A stretch of DNA of 28,194 bases from JBLIRR01 sp049472395 (GTDB lineage: Bacteria; SZUA-182; DTGQ01; JBLIRR01). Made by a program: the position numbers and the translations under genes. Position 1 is the first letter of the stretch. Each line of letters starts with the position of its first letter. Under the pieces are notes generated by a model. That model was not told the DNA's origin, did not search any database, and was given only the letters and a program-made list of their open reading frames with translations. Below, piece by piece: positions 1-7,117 of the stretch. Location: contig JBLIRR010000062.1 of assembly GCA_049472395.1 (NCBI GenBank), positions 1-28,194 on the forward strand, in the 5' to 3' direction.

Positions 1-179
1 CAGTTAAAGGCTATAAAGGGCTTATTATTTCTCGTGCTCAGTGTGTGGATCATTCTTGCTGTAAGTTCCTTGCCTGTGCCACTTTCACCAAGAATCAGCG
101 CAATCATATCTGTAGGAGCCACCTTTTGTATCATCCAACATACTCTTTGCATGCATTTGGATTGCCCTATATGTTCCAT
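1..179 (-). CDS. Sigma-54-dependent enhancer-binding activator, PspF-like (N-terminal part, cut by window edge)
   Basis: Translating the minus strand from ATG at 179 gives 59 residues that run off the window. They match the start of a sigma-54 interaction AAA+ domain: IGQS..MQRV, then Walker A GESGTGKE (residues 31-38), then TARMIHTLSTR and KPFIAFN, where family members have ..A..IH..S.R...PF...NC. Only two residues precede the domain, and an in-frame TGA lies six codons upstream of the ATG with no other start between. The protein therefore lacks a receiver, GAF or PAS domain, as PspF does. The family remodels RNA polymerase-sigma-54 at -24/-12 promoters. It is divergent from the eCIS operon and has its own -24/-12 site at 260-275, so it probably controls itself and the operon. 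The GAFTGA loop and DNA-binding helix lie outside the window, so an intact gene is inferred. A truncated remnant is the alternative. Confidence 0.85.
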   Translation of the reverse strand, partial: MEHIGQSKCMQRVCWMIQKVAPTDMIALILGESGTGKELTARMIHTLSTRNNKPFIAFN

Positions 180-259
180 TCTATTCTTGTTGTGCGATCA
201 TTTTTGGCTTTATGAAGTTTATGTTTTTTTTATATTAGAATTAGTTACCTATATAATTG

Positions 260-275
260 AGCAATTATAATGCCA
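260..275 (-). promoter_or_regulatory. Sigma-54 (-24/-12) promoter of the activator gene
   Basis: The minus strand reads TGGCATTATAATTGCT. It matches the TGGCAC-N5-TTGCW consensus at every fixed position except C to T at the sixth base, and GG and GC have the correct 12-base offset. The predicted transcription start is near 249, about 70 nt before the ATG at 179. It implies sigma-54-dependent, probably autoregulated, expression of the activator. Confidence 0.7.
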
Positions 276-442
276 AAATATAACTTATTGACATTACGAA
301 GATTAGTGAAAAACTCTATAATTAGTAGTGTAAACTCATTTTATAGTATTAAAAAAATTAAAAAAGAATCGATCCTATATAACTTAGAAAAATTAATAGC
401 TTATCCATTAGAGATTGCATAAAAAAGAAGATGTAAGATCTA

Positions 443-471
443 TTTACACTGTAAATTACACCTTTTACAAT
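443..471. promoter_or_regulatory. Candidate upstream activator site 1 (TTTACAcTGTAAA plus degenerate copy)
   Basis: Positions 443-455 are a perfect 6+1+6 inverted repeat, TTTACA-C-TGTAAA. A degenerate TTACAC..TTTACAA-type copy follows directly. The same 13-mer recurs at 648-660. Its centre is about 200 bp upstream of the predicted start (about 249) of the minus-strand activator transcript. Paired palindromes at this distance are typical binding sites for dimeric sigma-54 activators. The binding protein is inferred. Confidence 0.6.
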
Positions 472-647
472 CTCCTTTAAATTCTTTATTGATAAGGTCT
501 TCGCCTTAAAAACTGCGGATATGGAACTTCATCACGCCAGCATTAAACAAGATTCCAATGCAAATTGGATAAAAAGGGGAAAGAGGAAAAAGGAAAATTC
601 AAAATATTGCGATGATACAGATACTATAGCGGCAATAGCAGAAATCC

Positions 648-685
648 TTTACACTGTAAATAAGAATTACACTTTTTTTGTAAAG
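648..685. promoter_or_regulatory. Candidate upstream activator site 2 (TTTACAcTGTAAA plus TTACA..TGTAA)
   Basis: Positions 648-660 repeat the exact palindrome seen at 443-455. A second inverted repeat, TTACA-N7-TGTAA, follows at 667-683. The palindrome centre is about 196 bp upstream of the predicted eCIS transcription start (about 850), mirroring the distance of site 1 from the opposite promoter. It is read here as the enhancer of the eCIS operon. Confidence 0.6.
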
Positions 686-805
686 GGCATTATCAGATCA
701 TTTATTATTTTTAGGTATTGCATAAGGCACGTCACTCCTTCAACTCCTTTTCCTGTCAAGTGACTTTACGCTCATATCTATAATTTAATTTAATTATTTC
801 AATAA

Positions 806-818
806 TATCAATAAGTTA
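806..818 (+). promoter_or_regulatory. Possible IHF site
   Basis: TATCAATAAGTTA fits the IHF consensus WATCAANNNNTTR exactly and lies just upstream of the -24 element, between it and activator site 2. DNA bending by IHF helps loop formation at many sigma-54 promoters, including pspA. The surrounding DNA is very AT-rich, so a chance match is possible. Confidence 0.35.
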
Positions 819-823
819 CTCCA

Positions 824-839
824 TGGCATCATATTTGCC
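824..839 (+). promoter_or_regulatory. Sigma-54 (-24/-12) promoter of the eCIS operon
   Basis: The sequence TGGCATCATATTTGCC keeps TGGCA and TTGC with the required 12-base offset between GG and GC. It lies 136 bp upstream of the ATPase ATG, and its predicted start near 850 gives a leader of about 125 nt. No other good promoter is visible before the sheath, tube and baseplate genes, so this may drive most of the particle genes. Confidence 0.7.
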
Positions 840-975
840 TTATCCCTATACATTATCAATTTATGGTTATTCTTGATTAGAAAAATCAAATTAACCTTTT
901 ATAGATTATATTTTTTTATGAAATGAAGGATGTAATTTAAGGGGCGGAGCTATATATACAAAATCAAGGATTCTC

Positions 976-3201
976 ATGGGAATTGTAAAAGAAAAAGAGC
1001 TTATGGCGGCTTACAGAGCTAGTCTGGAACATCTTCTTGATGAACTTCAGCGCATTGATATGCTTATCCGTATCCAGGTTATTATATTCAGATTGAAGGG
1101 CAAAGGAGTAATGGATGAGTTTCAAGGATTATGCATTGAGGAGAAAGACATAGATTCAATCTTGTTAGATGAAGATCCTTTTAGAATTGAGGGTATAAAA
1201 GAATTGCCTCAGTTCAAAGCATTTTTCGATAATCTTGAACGGATAGAGAAAAGAATTGCTCATAAGAAAGAGGCAAGCCTTCAAATGGGCATAGAATTGC
1301 GACTTGAGAGGCTCAAGAATCTATTCGGGCTTTCCTCTGCTGAGATGGACATTCTCCTTATTTCATTGGCACCTGAGCTTGATGCGCGGTATGAGACGCT
1401 TTATTCCTATATTCAGGATGATGTGACCAAGAAACGTGCTTATATAGAGCTTATTCTAAAAATAGTATGTCAGTCCCTGCCGGCTCAGCTTGAGGCGCGA
1501 GGCTACTTTATGCCGAATGCCCCTTTATTTAAAAATTATATTCTATATATGTTCGATGATCCATCGCATCAGAATGCTACACTTCAGAGGAAATATCTCA
1601 AGGTAGATGAGAGGGTGATAAATTATTTACTCGGGTTTGACGACATCGATGCTCGTCTATTCCCCTATGCCAGGCCTGGCACCCCCCACACCAAGTGGGA
1701 GGATTTATATTTGCCTCTTAATCTAAAAAATCAACTTATGCGTGTTGCTCACAAGTTGGAAAGTAATGCTGAGGGGCTTATATTTTACTTTCAGGGAGCG
1801 TATGGTACAGGAAAACAGTCAACAGCCGAGGCCATTTGTCATACACGTGGGATTGGGCTCTTGACCATCAATGTGAAATCTCTGCAAAATAGAGAGCAGA
1901 TGAGTTTTGCAGAAGCAGTATCTCTGATATCACGTGAGGCAGTGTTGCAAGGATCGGCCATTTATTGGGATGGTTTTGATGATCTGCTCATCGAAGATAA
2001 ACAACCGCTGCTTAAGGTTTTTTTGGATGAAATGGAAATCCATCGCGGATTGGTCTTCCTCGCTGGGAATAAAGTCTGGGAACCGGCTGATGTCTTCTAT
2101 GCTAAATTCTTTTTCCATGTTGAATTTCCATTCCCCACTTATACTGAACGCGTTCAACTGTGGACAAGGGCTTTAGGGAAAAACCCTGGATCTGGTGAGA
2201 ATTTAAACCTTAAAGATGTGTCAAATAAATTTCGTTTAAGCGGTGGACAGATCAAGGATGCGGCAGTTACAGCCCGCAATCTTGCCGTGTGGCGTGATTC
2301 AGGAAAGGAACAGATTTCTAATACTGATCTTTATGCAGCCTGCCGTATACAATCAAATCGCACCTTATCCACATTGGCTAAGAAGATCGTACCTCATTTC
2401 AAATGGGATGATATAGTGCTCCCAAAGGATAAACTTGCACAATTACGGGAGGTCTGCACCCATCTCAAATATCGTTCTTTGGTATATGAAGAGTGGGGTT
2501 TTGATAAAAAGCTCTCACTCGGCAAAGGGCTCAATGTACTTTTTGCTGGAGCCTCAGGCACAGGTAAAACCATGGCAGCTGAGATTATGGCGAGCGAGTT
2601 AGGATTGGATTTATATAAAATCGATCTTTCAACCGTGGTGAGCAAGTATATAGGAGAGACTGAAAAAAACCTGGCAGGTATATTCTCTGAAGCTGAAACC
2701 AGTAATGCAATCCTTTTCTTTGACGAGGCTGACGCTCTCTTTGGAAAACGTAGTGAGGTCCGTGATGCGCATGATCGTTTTGCTAATATTGAAATCAGCT
2801 ATCTCCTGCAAAGAATGGAGGAGTATGAGGGAATGACAATCATGGCCACTAATCTTCGGAAGAATATGGATGAGGCATTTGTGCGGAGAATGCATTTTAC
2901 AATAGAGTTTCCCTTTCCCAAAGAGAAGGAGCGTCGTCTCATCTGGAATGTGATCTGGCCGGAGAAGGCCCCGCGCAGCAATGATCTTGACCTAAATTTT
3001 GTGGCGCGTCGCTTTGAGCTTTCAGGAGGCAATATCAAAAATATTGCTCTGGCAGCTGCATTTTATGCTACTGAAGATGGTGGTGTTGTGAACATGGCTC
3101 ATCTTATCCGTGCCATCCAACGAGAGAATCAAAAAATGGGCAAGATGGTGCTTAAAGGCGAATATGGTGAATATGCCAAACTGGCAAAAAAAAATTATTA
3201 A
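976..3201 (+). CDS. eCIS AAA+ ATPase (Afp15/Pvc15-like), two AAA modules
   Basis: This 741-residue protein has an N-terminal helical region (about 1-240) and two AAA+ modules. Module 1 has a Walker A, GAYGTGKQ, near residue 274, but its Walker B position reads IYWDGFDD, lacking the catalytic DE pair, so it is probably inactive. Module 2 has Walker A GASGTGKT (about 524), Walker B ILFFDEAD (about 578), sensor-1-like IMATN and the arginine pair in AFVRRMHF. This two-module plan, with C-terminal EFPFP and LSGGNIKN motifs, is typical of the core eCIS ATPase, which acts in particle assembly or cargo handling in the cytoplasm. The ATG is preceded by AAGGA at good spacing. It is the first gene after the sigma-54 promoter; in the Afp cluster the ATPase comes near the end. 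Confidence 0.93.
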   Translation: MGIVKEKELMAAYRASLEHLLDELQRIDMLIRIQVIIFRLKGKGVMDEFQGLCIEEKDIDSILLDEDPFRIEGIKELPQFKAFFDNLERIEKRIAHKKEASLQMGIELRLERLKNLFGLSSAEMDILLISLAPELDARYETLYSYIQDDVTKKRAYIELILKIVCQSLPAQLEARGYFMPNAPLFKNYILYMFDDPSHQNATLQRKYLKVDERVINYLLGFDDIDARLFPYARPGTPHTKWEDLYLPLNLKNQLMRVAHKLESNAEGLIFYFQGAYGTGKQSTAEAICHTRGIGLLTINVKSLQNREQMSFAEAVSLISREAVLQGSAIYWDGFDDLLIEDKQPLLKVFLDEMEIHRGLVFLAGNKVWEPADVFYAKFFFHVEFPFPTYTERVQLWTRALGKNPGSGENLNLKDVSNKFRLSGGQIKDAAVTARNLAVWRDSGKEQISNTDLYAACRIQSNRTLSTLAKKIVPHFKWDDIVLPKDKLAQLREVCTHLKYRSLVYEEWGFDKKLSLGKGLNVLFAGASGTGKTMAAEIMASELGLDLYKIDLSTVVSKYIGETEKNLAGIFSEAETSNAILFFDEADALFGKRSEVRDAHDRFANIEISYLLQRMEEYEGMTIMATNLRKNMDEAFVRRMHFTIEFPFPKEKERRLIWNVIWPEKAPRSNDLDLNFVARRFELSGGNIKNIALAAAFYATEDGGVVNMAHLIRAIQRENQKMGKMVLKGEYGEYAKLAKKNY

Positions 3202-3222
3202 TTACAATGTAAGGAGGTCAAA

Positions 3223-4065
3223 ATGCAAAATTATGAAATGGAGTTTGGTAAAAGTGTAAGGCCATTATTTTTCGGGCACACAAAAATACAAAACAGGAGT
3301 ATGCCTGTTGCAGAAGATGGCCTTCAGCAGGAATCAGTACAGTCTATGAAGTGTAACGAGTGTACTCTGTGCCCAAAATGCAATAAAGGTATGAATGCCC
3401 AAGCTTCTTTGTTGAATAGATCAATATCATCTCAGAAATCTCAGCTTCAATGTATGCTGGTTCAAATGCAGAAAAGCCACGGAAATCGCTATGTTCAGCG
3501 TGTACTTGAAATCGCCAGAAAGGGTAATGAAACTGCAGAAGTAAACTCAGAAGTTGAAACCGCAATACAAGGGCAACGAGGTGGTGGACAAGCTCTTGCT
3601 AGTGATGTGCGAGCCCAGATGGAGCCTGCCTTTGGATCCGATTTTAGCAGTGTCCGGGTGCATACTGACTCATCGGCGAACTCGCTTAATCAGCATCTTA
3701 ATGCACGAGCGTTTACTACGGGAAATGACATTTTTTTCAGAGGAGGAGAATATAACCCCGGAAACTCAAGCGGTCGTGAGCTTCTTGCCCATGAACTTAC
3801 CCACGTTGTACAACAGACAGGTGGTATCCAGCACAAACTCACTGTTGGCAAACCAGGCGACATATATGAAACGGAAGCAGACAAGGTTGCAAAAGAAGTG
3901 ATCCGGCAAGAGCATCAGAGTGGAACACAAAGGATGGCTAATAAGGAAATATATAAACAACCAATAGAAGATGAGGAAGAGGAGGGAGTTCAGGCAAAAG
4001 AATTTGATAGCCTTCAACGGCAAGTGCCAGGACCAGTGGAAGAGGAAGAAGAGCAGCCAATGTAG
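3223..4065 (+). CDS. DUF4157 (HELTH) eCIS-associated protein, probably shortened by an amber codon
   Basis: The protein has 280 residues. Residues about 44-59 carry a cysteine cluster (KCNECTLCPKCNKG) that could bind metal. Residues about 116-195 are a DUF4157 domain: LASDVRAQMEPAFGSDFSSV, RVHTD, ARAFTTGNDIFF, then the zinc-metallopeptidase-like LLAHELTHVVQQ with an intact HExxH. The tail is acidic, with EDEEEE and EEEEE runs separated by QAKEFDSLQRQV. DUF4157 is one of the domains most often found in eCIS loci and is proposed as an effector or processing factor; its exact role is unsettled. A strong AGGAGG precedes the ATG. The reading frame continues 37 codons past the terminal TAG and repeats the QAK....LQRQV unit, so the annotated end is probably a nonsense mutation or a readthrough site. 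Confidence 0.88.
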   Translation: MQNYEMEFGKSVRPLFFGHTKIQNRSMPVAEDGLQQESVQSMKCNECTLCPKCNKGMNAQASLLNRSISSQKSQLQCMLVQMQKSHGNRYVQRVLEIARKGNETAEVNSEVETAIQGQRGGGQALASDVRAQMEPAFGSDFSSVRVHTDSSANSLNQHLNARAFTTGNDIFFRGGEYNPGNSSGRELLAHELTHVVQQTGGIQHKLTVGKPGDIYETEADKVAKEVIRQEHQSGTQRMANKEIYKQPIEDEEEEGVQAKEFDSLQRQVPGPVEEEEEQPM

Positions 4066-4179
4066 GTCAAAAGAGCTGAGATATTGCAACGACAAGTATC
4101 ACGAGGAAAAGGCGTAATAGAACATAAGGGAAGAAATTATTTTTGTATAGGGACAAATACAAGAAGGAACAAAGGATAA
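4066..4179 (+). other. In-frame continuation of the DUF4157 tail after an amber codon
   Basis: Beyond TAG (4063-4065) the same frame stays open for 37 codons to TAA at 4177-4179. It begins VKRAEILQRQV, which lines up with the earlier AKEFDSLQRQV, both following a charged EEE stretch. If the TAG were CAG, the join would read QPMQVKRAEILQRQV, copying the QAK spacing of the previous unit. This supports a recent C-to-T nonsense change or amber readthrough, rather than a non-coding spacer. The last 20 codons show no recognisable motif. Confidence 0.6.
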
Positions 4180-4191
4180 GGAGAAAAAGCC

Positions 4192-4773
4192 ATGATTCGT
4201 GATCTTGATAATACTTTAGAGAAATTGCTTGAGCAGGAACTCCCATCAGAGATACTCGCGGATTTAAATATCACTTTTGAAACGCCAGATATGAATTTCC
4301 CGCCAGAATATATCTCTCTGCCGGCAATAGACCTTTTTCTTTATAATATTCAAGAAAAGCAGGAGCTGCGCTCTAATGAATGGTATGTGGAAAGAAATAG
4401 TAATGGTACTGCCATAAAAAAACACTCTCCTGTCCGTGTGGAATGCTCATATTTAATAACAGCGTGGGTTAGCACTAGCCCGGAGGGTGAAAAGCCTCCG
4501 AAAGAAGAACACAACTTGCTAAGCGAGGTAATGAAAGTACTATTACGCCATCCTACACTTCCTGCTGAGGTACTTCAGGGAAGTCTAAAAGACCAAGAGC
4601 TGCCCATCCGGACAATAAGCCTGCAGCCAGATAGTGTTGAGATGATAGGACAATTCTGGCAGGCGCTTGGTGGAAAAGTCAAAGCGGTTTTTAAATATAG
4701 CGTGATTATAAGTGTTGATACTTATAAACCAGTTAAAGTAGGTGTTGTCAAGAAAGAGACATTTGAGATTTAA
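4192..4773 (+). CDS. DUF4255 tail-terminator protein (Afp16/Pvc16-like)
   Basis: This 193-residue protein shows the DUF4255 pattern: an N-terminal helix (IRDLDNTLEKLLEQEL), a beta-rich core with IDLFLYNIQEKQELR, RVECSYLITAWVS, a helix HNLLSEVMKVLLRHP and a terminal strand pair AVFKYSVIISVD. DUF4255 proteins form the cap that ends tube and sheath growth at the distal end of Afp-type particles. An AAGGAG motif sits before the ATG. The cap gene lies directly before the sheath gene, as in many eCIS loci, separated from it by about 200 nt containing a perfect palindrome. Confidence 0.88.
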   Translation: MIRDLDNTLEKLLEQELPSEILADLNITFETPDMNFPPEYISLPAIDLFLYNIQEKQELRSNEWYVERNSNGTAIKKHSPVRVECSYLITAWVSTSPEGEKPPKEEHNLLSEVMKVLLRHPTLPAEVLQGSLKDQELPIRTISLQPDSVEMIGQFWQALGGKVKAVFKYSVIISVDTYKPVKVGVVKKETFEI

Positions 4774-4904
4774 TTTGATTTAACGCCTGATGAGCCTTAA
4801 GAGCGGGCAATCAGGGAATGTAGGATAGAGTATAACAACGAAAGAATGGGAAGAGGAGAGATTATGAGATAGTAAGAGAAAGTGATGAAGTAATAAGTGG
4901 TAAA

Positions 4905-4922
4905 GAAGCTTTATAAAGCTTC
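4905..4922. repeat. 18-bp perfect palindrome upstream of the main sheath gene
   Basis: GAAGCTTTATAAAGCTTC equals its own reverse complement. It sits in the 198-nt gap between the cap gene and the sheath gene, about 50 nt before the sheath start. No U-run follows, so it is not an ordinary terminator. As RNA it could form a hairpin protecting or separating the highly expressed sheath-tube message, or it could be a protein-binding site. Confidence 0.5.
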
Positions 4923-4971
4923 CTAATTTCTAGTAACATTTTATGTCAATCTAATAAAAGGAGGTTATAAA

Positions 4972-6180
4972 ATGCAATATACAGCACCTGGAGTTTATGT
5001 AAATGAAGTTCCATCAGGAGCACGACCTATAGTTGGTGTAGGAACGAGCATTGCTGGATTTATCGGGCTGGTCACAGATGATGTGGAAATGCCAGATCAA
5101 CCTGGCCAATTCGAGTTAGATACATTTGGCGTTCCGGATAAGGATAGACCAATTCCTTATACAGTAGCCCCTGTAAATGAGCCACAGTTAATCACTAATT
5201 GGACAGAGTTTAAAAGTAAGTTTGGTGATATTCAGGTAGGGAATAAGACTTTAGCCCATGCACTTTACGGTTTTTTTAATAATGGTGGGACCCGTTGCTG
5301 GGTCAGTCGTCTCAACACCACCCTTACCGCAGCAAATGTTGGTGACGCATTGACCAAATTTGAGGCCATCGATGAGATTGCTCTTGTGGCTGTCCCTGGC
5401 GCGTTAGATGAAAATGGCGTGGTAGATAAAGATATTCTAGGCGCAGTGATTGATCACTGTGAGAATATGGGGGACCGCTTTGCAATATTAGATGGTAACC
5501 CTGAGGTTACAGGCGCTTGGACTCCCGACAATATAACAGAAATACGCGATAGCGACTATGCTGCCTTGTATTTCCCCTGGATTAACGTTTATGATCCTCT
5601 CACTAATGGACTTATCGAACAACCACCTAGCGGCCATATTGCTGGTATCTATGCACGGGTTGATAATCAGCGAGGAGTCCACAAAGCACCAGCAAATGAG
5701 GTTATTCGCGGGGCTTCAAATGTGAAGTATCGACTAAGCAGAGCACATCAAGAAGGGCTTAATCCGGACGGTATTAATGTGATCCGGGCCTTTAATGGGA
5801 ATATAACTGTATGGGGTGCCAGAACTCTTGGTGGTGACGATAATGGAGAGTGGAAGTATATCAATGTTCGCAGACTGTTTCTCTTTTTACGTGAATCAAT
5901 AGATGAGGGCACACAATGGGTGGTATTTGAGCCTAACACTCCGGATTTATGGGGTAAAATAGTCCGAAATATTACTGCTTTTTTAACCACTGTCTGGCGA
6001 GGAGGGGCTTTGTTCGGCAGCACACCTCAGGAAGCTTTCTATGTGAAGTGCGATGCGGAAACTAATCCACCAGAAGTAAGGGATTTAGGACAGGTAGTGA
6101 CAGAGATTGGTGTAGCGGTAGTGAAACCAGCAGAATTCGTAATTTTCAATATCACCCAATGGGCTGGACCTGGAGCTTAA
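4972..6180 (+). CDS. Contractile sheath protein 1 (main sheath)
   Basis: This 402-residue protein belongs to the phage/eCIS tail sheath family. It starts with YTAPGVYVNEVPSG, the usual N-terminal arm, has FFNNGGTRCWVSR in the first domain, and carries the conserved core GVHKAPANEVIRG, VIRAFNGNITVWGARTL and YINVRRLFLFLRESID. It ends with EAFYVKCDAETNPPEVRDLG and a C-terminal beta-strand arm. The arms at both ends interlock subunits into the mesh that contracts. The start has a near-ideal AAGGAGG site, consistent with high expression. A tube gene follows, as expected for the sheath-tube pair. A second, divergent sheath is found at 20664-22052. Confidence 0.96.
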   Translation: MQYTAPGVYVNEVPSGARPIVGVGTSIAGFIGLVTDDVEMPDQPGQFELDTFGVPDKDRPIPYTVAPVNEPQLITNWTEFKSKFGDIQVGNKTLAHALYGFFNNGGTRCWVSRLNTTLTAANVGDALTKFEAIDEIALVAVPGALDENGVVDKDILGAVIDHCENMGDRFAILDGNPEVTGAWTPDNITEIRDSDYAALYFPWINVYDPLTNGLIEQPPSGHIAGIYARVDNQRGVHKAPANEVIRGASNVKYRLSRAHQEGLNPDGINVIRAFNGNITVWGARTLGGDDNGEWKYINVRRLFLFLRESIDEGTQWVVFEPNTPDLWGKIVRNITAFLTTVWRGGALFGSTPQEAFYVKCDAETNPPEVRDLGQVVTEIGVAVVKPAEFVIFNITQWAGPGA

Positions 6181-6282
6181 TGGGAAAGATTTAGTGGAAT
6201 CATTATATAAGATGTCGAACCTTTATAAGTACAACCATAACCGGATGGAGTAGTTCGGTAAGACAATTAAGGAGGCTTTATA

Positions 6283-6735
6283 ATGGAGAAATATCCATAT
6301 CGAGTTTATAATTTTAAGGTAACAGTAGGAGCAGAGGCATATAGAAGCGGTTCATTTAGGGAATGTTCAGGCTTGGACTCCAGTAATGACGTTATTGAAT
6401 ATAGGGATGGGACTGATGCAAAGAATTATATTATGAAAATGCCAGGACTTGGCAAATATTCAAATATAACACTCAAGTATGGGGTAATTGAGACTGATTC
6501 AGCTCTATGGACTTGGATACTCAATACAAGGAATGGTACCGACTATGCGAACATGCGTAAAGATGTTTCCATAACCCTCGTAGATGATGAAGGCACTGAT
6601 AAAATTGAATGGACTTTAGAGAATGCGTGGCCCACAAAATGGACAGGCGCAGGTTTAAATGCCACAGGGAATGAAGTGGCAATAGAGTCCATTGAGCTTG
6701 CTCATGAAGGCATAAGCAAATGGGAATCGAAATAA
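6283..6735 (+). CDS. Inner tube protein (Afp1/gp19-like)
   Basis: The 150-residue protein has the T4 gp19/Hcp-like tube fold signature of eCIS tubes: YRVYNFKVTVG at the start, FRECSGLDSSNDVIEYRDG, LKYGVIETDSALWTWI in the middle and ENAWPTKWTGAGLNATGNEV plus IELAHEGI at the end. Rings of this protein stack into the inner tube driven out by the sheath. A strong AAGGAGG site precedes the ATG. It lies about 100 nt behind the sheath and directly before the putative assembly chaperone, which fits it being the principal tube subunit. Confidence 0.95.
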   Translation: MEKYPYRVYNFKVTVGAEAYRSGSFRECSGLDSSNDVIEYRDGTDAKNYIMKMPGLGKYSNITLKYGVIETDSALWTWILNTRNGTDYANMRKDVSITLVDDEGTDKIEWTLENAWPTKWTGAGLNATGNEVAIESIELAHEGISKWESK

Positions 6736-6754
6736 TAATTGAGAGGAGATGAAA

Positions 6755-7117
6755 ATGCAAACAGAGTTTTCTTTTAAACTTCCTCATGGGTATAAGGATG
6801 AAGAGGGTAATATGCATTCTGAGGGTGTGATGCGTCTTGCCACTGCTTATGATGAGATTATGCCGATGAGAGACCATCGAGTGCAATCCAATCCAGCGTA
6901 TCTCATAATTATGCTTCTAGCGCGGGTAATTATTCGTTTGGGGAATCTTGAGAAGGTTAATACACATGTTATTGAGGGACTTTTTTCAGCAGATTTGGCG
7001 TTCCTTCAGGATTTCTACCGGCGTATTAATGAGAATGGCCATGCTCGTCTGGAAGTAGCCTGCCCCCATTGCGGTAAAAATTTTAATATGGAGGCAGATG
7101 GCTTGGGGGGAACATAG
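6755..7117 (+). CDS. Putative tail-assembly chaperone, 0-frame product (upstream half of a frameshift pair)
   Basis: The 120-residue protein resembles the small phage-tail assembly proteins found behind eCIS tube genes: TEFSFKLPHGY, GVMRLATAYDEIMPMRDHRV, NPAYLIIMLLARVIIRLG, and VIEGLFSADLAFLQDFYRRI. Near the C-terminus lies a CPHCGKNF knuckle. I chose ATG 6755 over ATG 6749 because AGGAG at 6744-6748 overlaps the earlier codon and is correctly spaced for 6755. The last codons, GGC TTG GGG GGA ACA TAG, contain a slippery heptamer right before the stop. A -1 shift there would add the 62 codons at 7111-7296, giving 181 residues. Position and layout mirror phage chaperone pairs (lambda G/GT, P2 E/E'). 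The chaperone role is inferred. Confidence 0.8.
   Translation: MQTEFSFKLPHGYKDEEGNMHSEGVMRLATAYDEIMPMRDHRVQSNPAYLIIMLLARVIIRLGNLEKVNTHVIEGLFSADLAFLQDFYRRINENGHARLEVACPHCGKNFNMEADGLGGT

Larger units (their letters stand above)
180..975. promoter_or_regulatory. AT-rich divergent control region between regulator and eCIS operon
   Basis: This stretch of about 800 bp contains no convincing gene. It holds two outward-facing sigma-54 promoters (260-275 minus, 824-839 plus), two copies of the palindrome TTTACAcTGTAAA with degenerate neighbours (443-471 and 648-685), a lone TGTAAA half-site at 329-334, and an IHF-consensus match at 806-818. The parts are spaced as in sigma-54 systems, where an activator bound 100-200 bp upstream loops onto the polymerase. 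The remainder is low-complexity AT-rich sequence. Confidence 0.7.

Noticed and set aside
34..270. Plus-strand 78-codon open frame
   Set aside because: It is antisense to the sigma-54 activator start and its leader; the minus-strand reading gives a clear AAA+ motif, while this one gives a motif-less hydrophobic peptide.
521..763. Plus-strand 80-codon open frame in the control region
   Set aside because: No ribosome site, no family resemblance, and it overlaps activator site 2. The encoded peptide looks like translated AT-rich spacer.
6749..6751. Earlier ATG for the chaperone gene
   Set aside because: It overlaps the AGGAG ribosome site; ATG 6755 has correct spacing.
6521..6886. Minus-strand 121-codon frame
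   Set aside because: It lies opposite the tube and chaperone genes, which have strong family matches; a shadow frame.
7114..7116. ATA as an independent start for the DUF6760-like frame
   Set aside because: ATA is a very poor start codon and GGAGG lies rather far upstream (about 19 nt). The in-phase slippery heptamer and stem give a better account, though this cannot be fully excluded.
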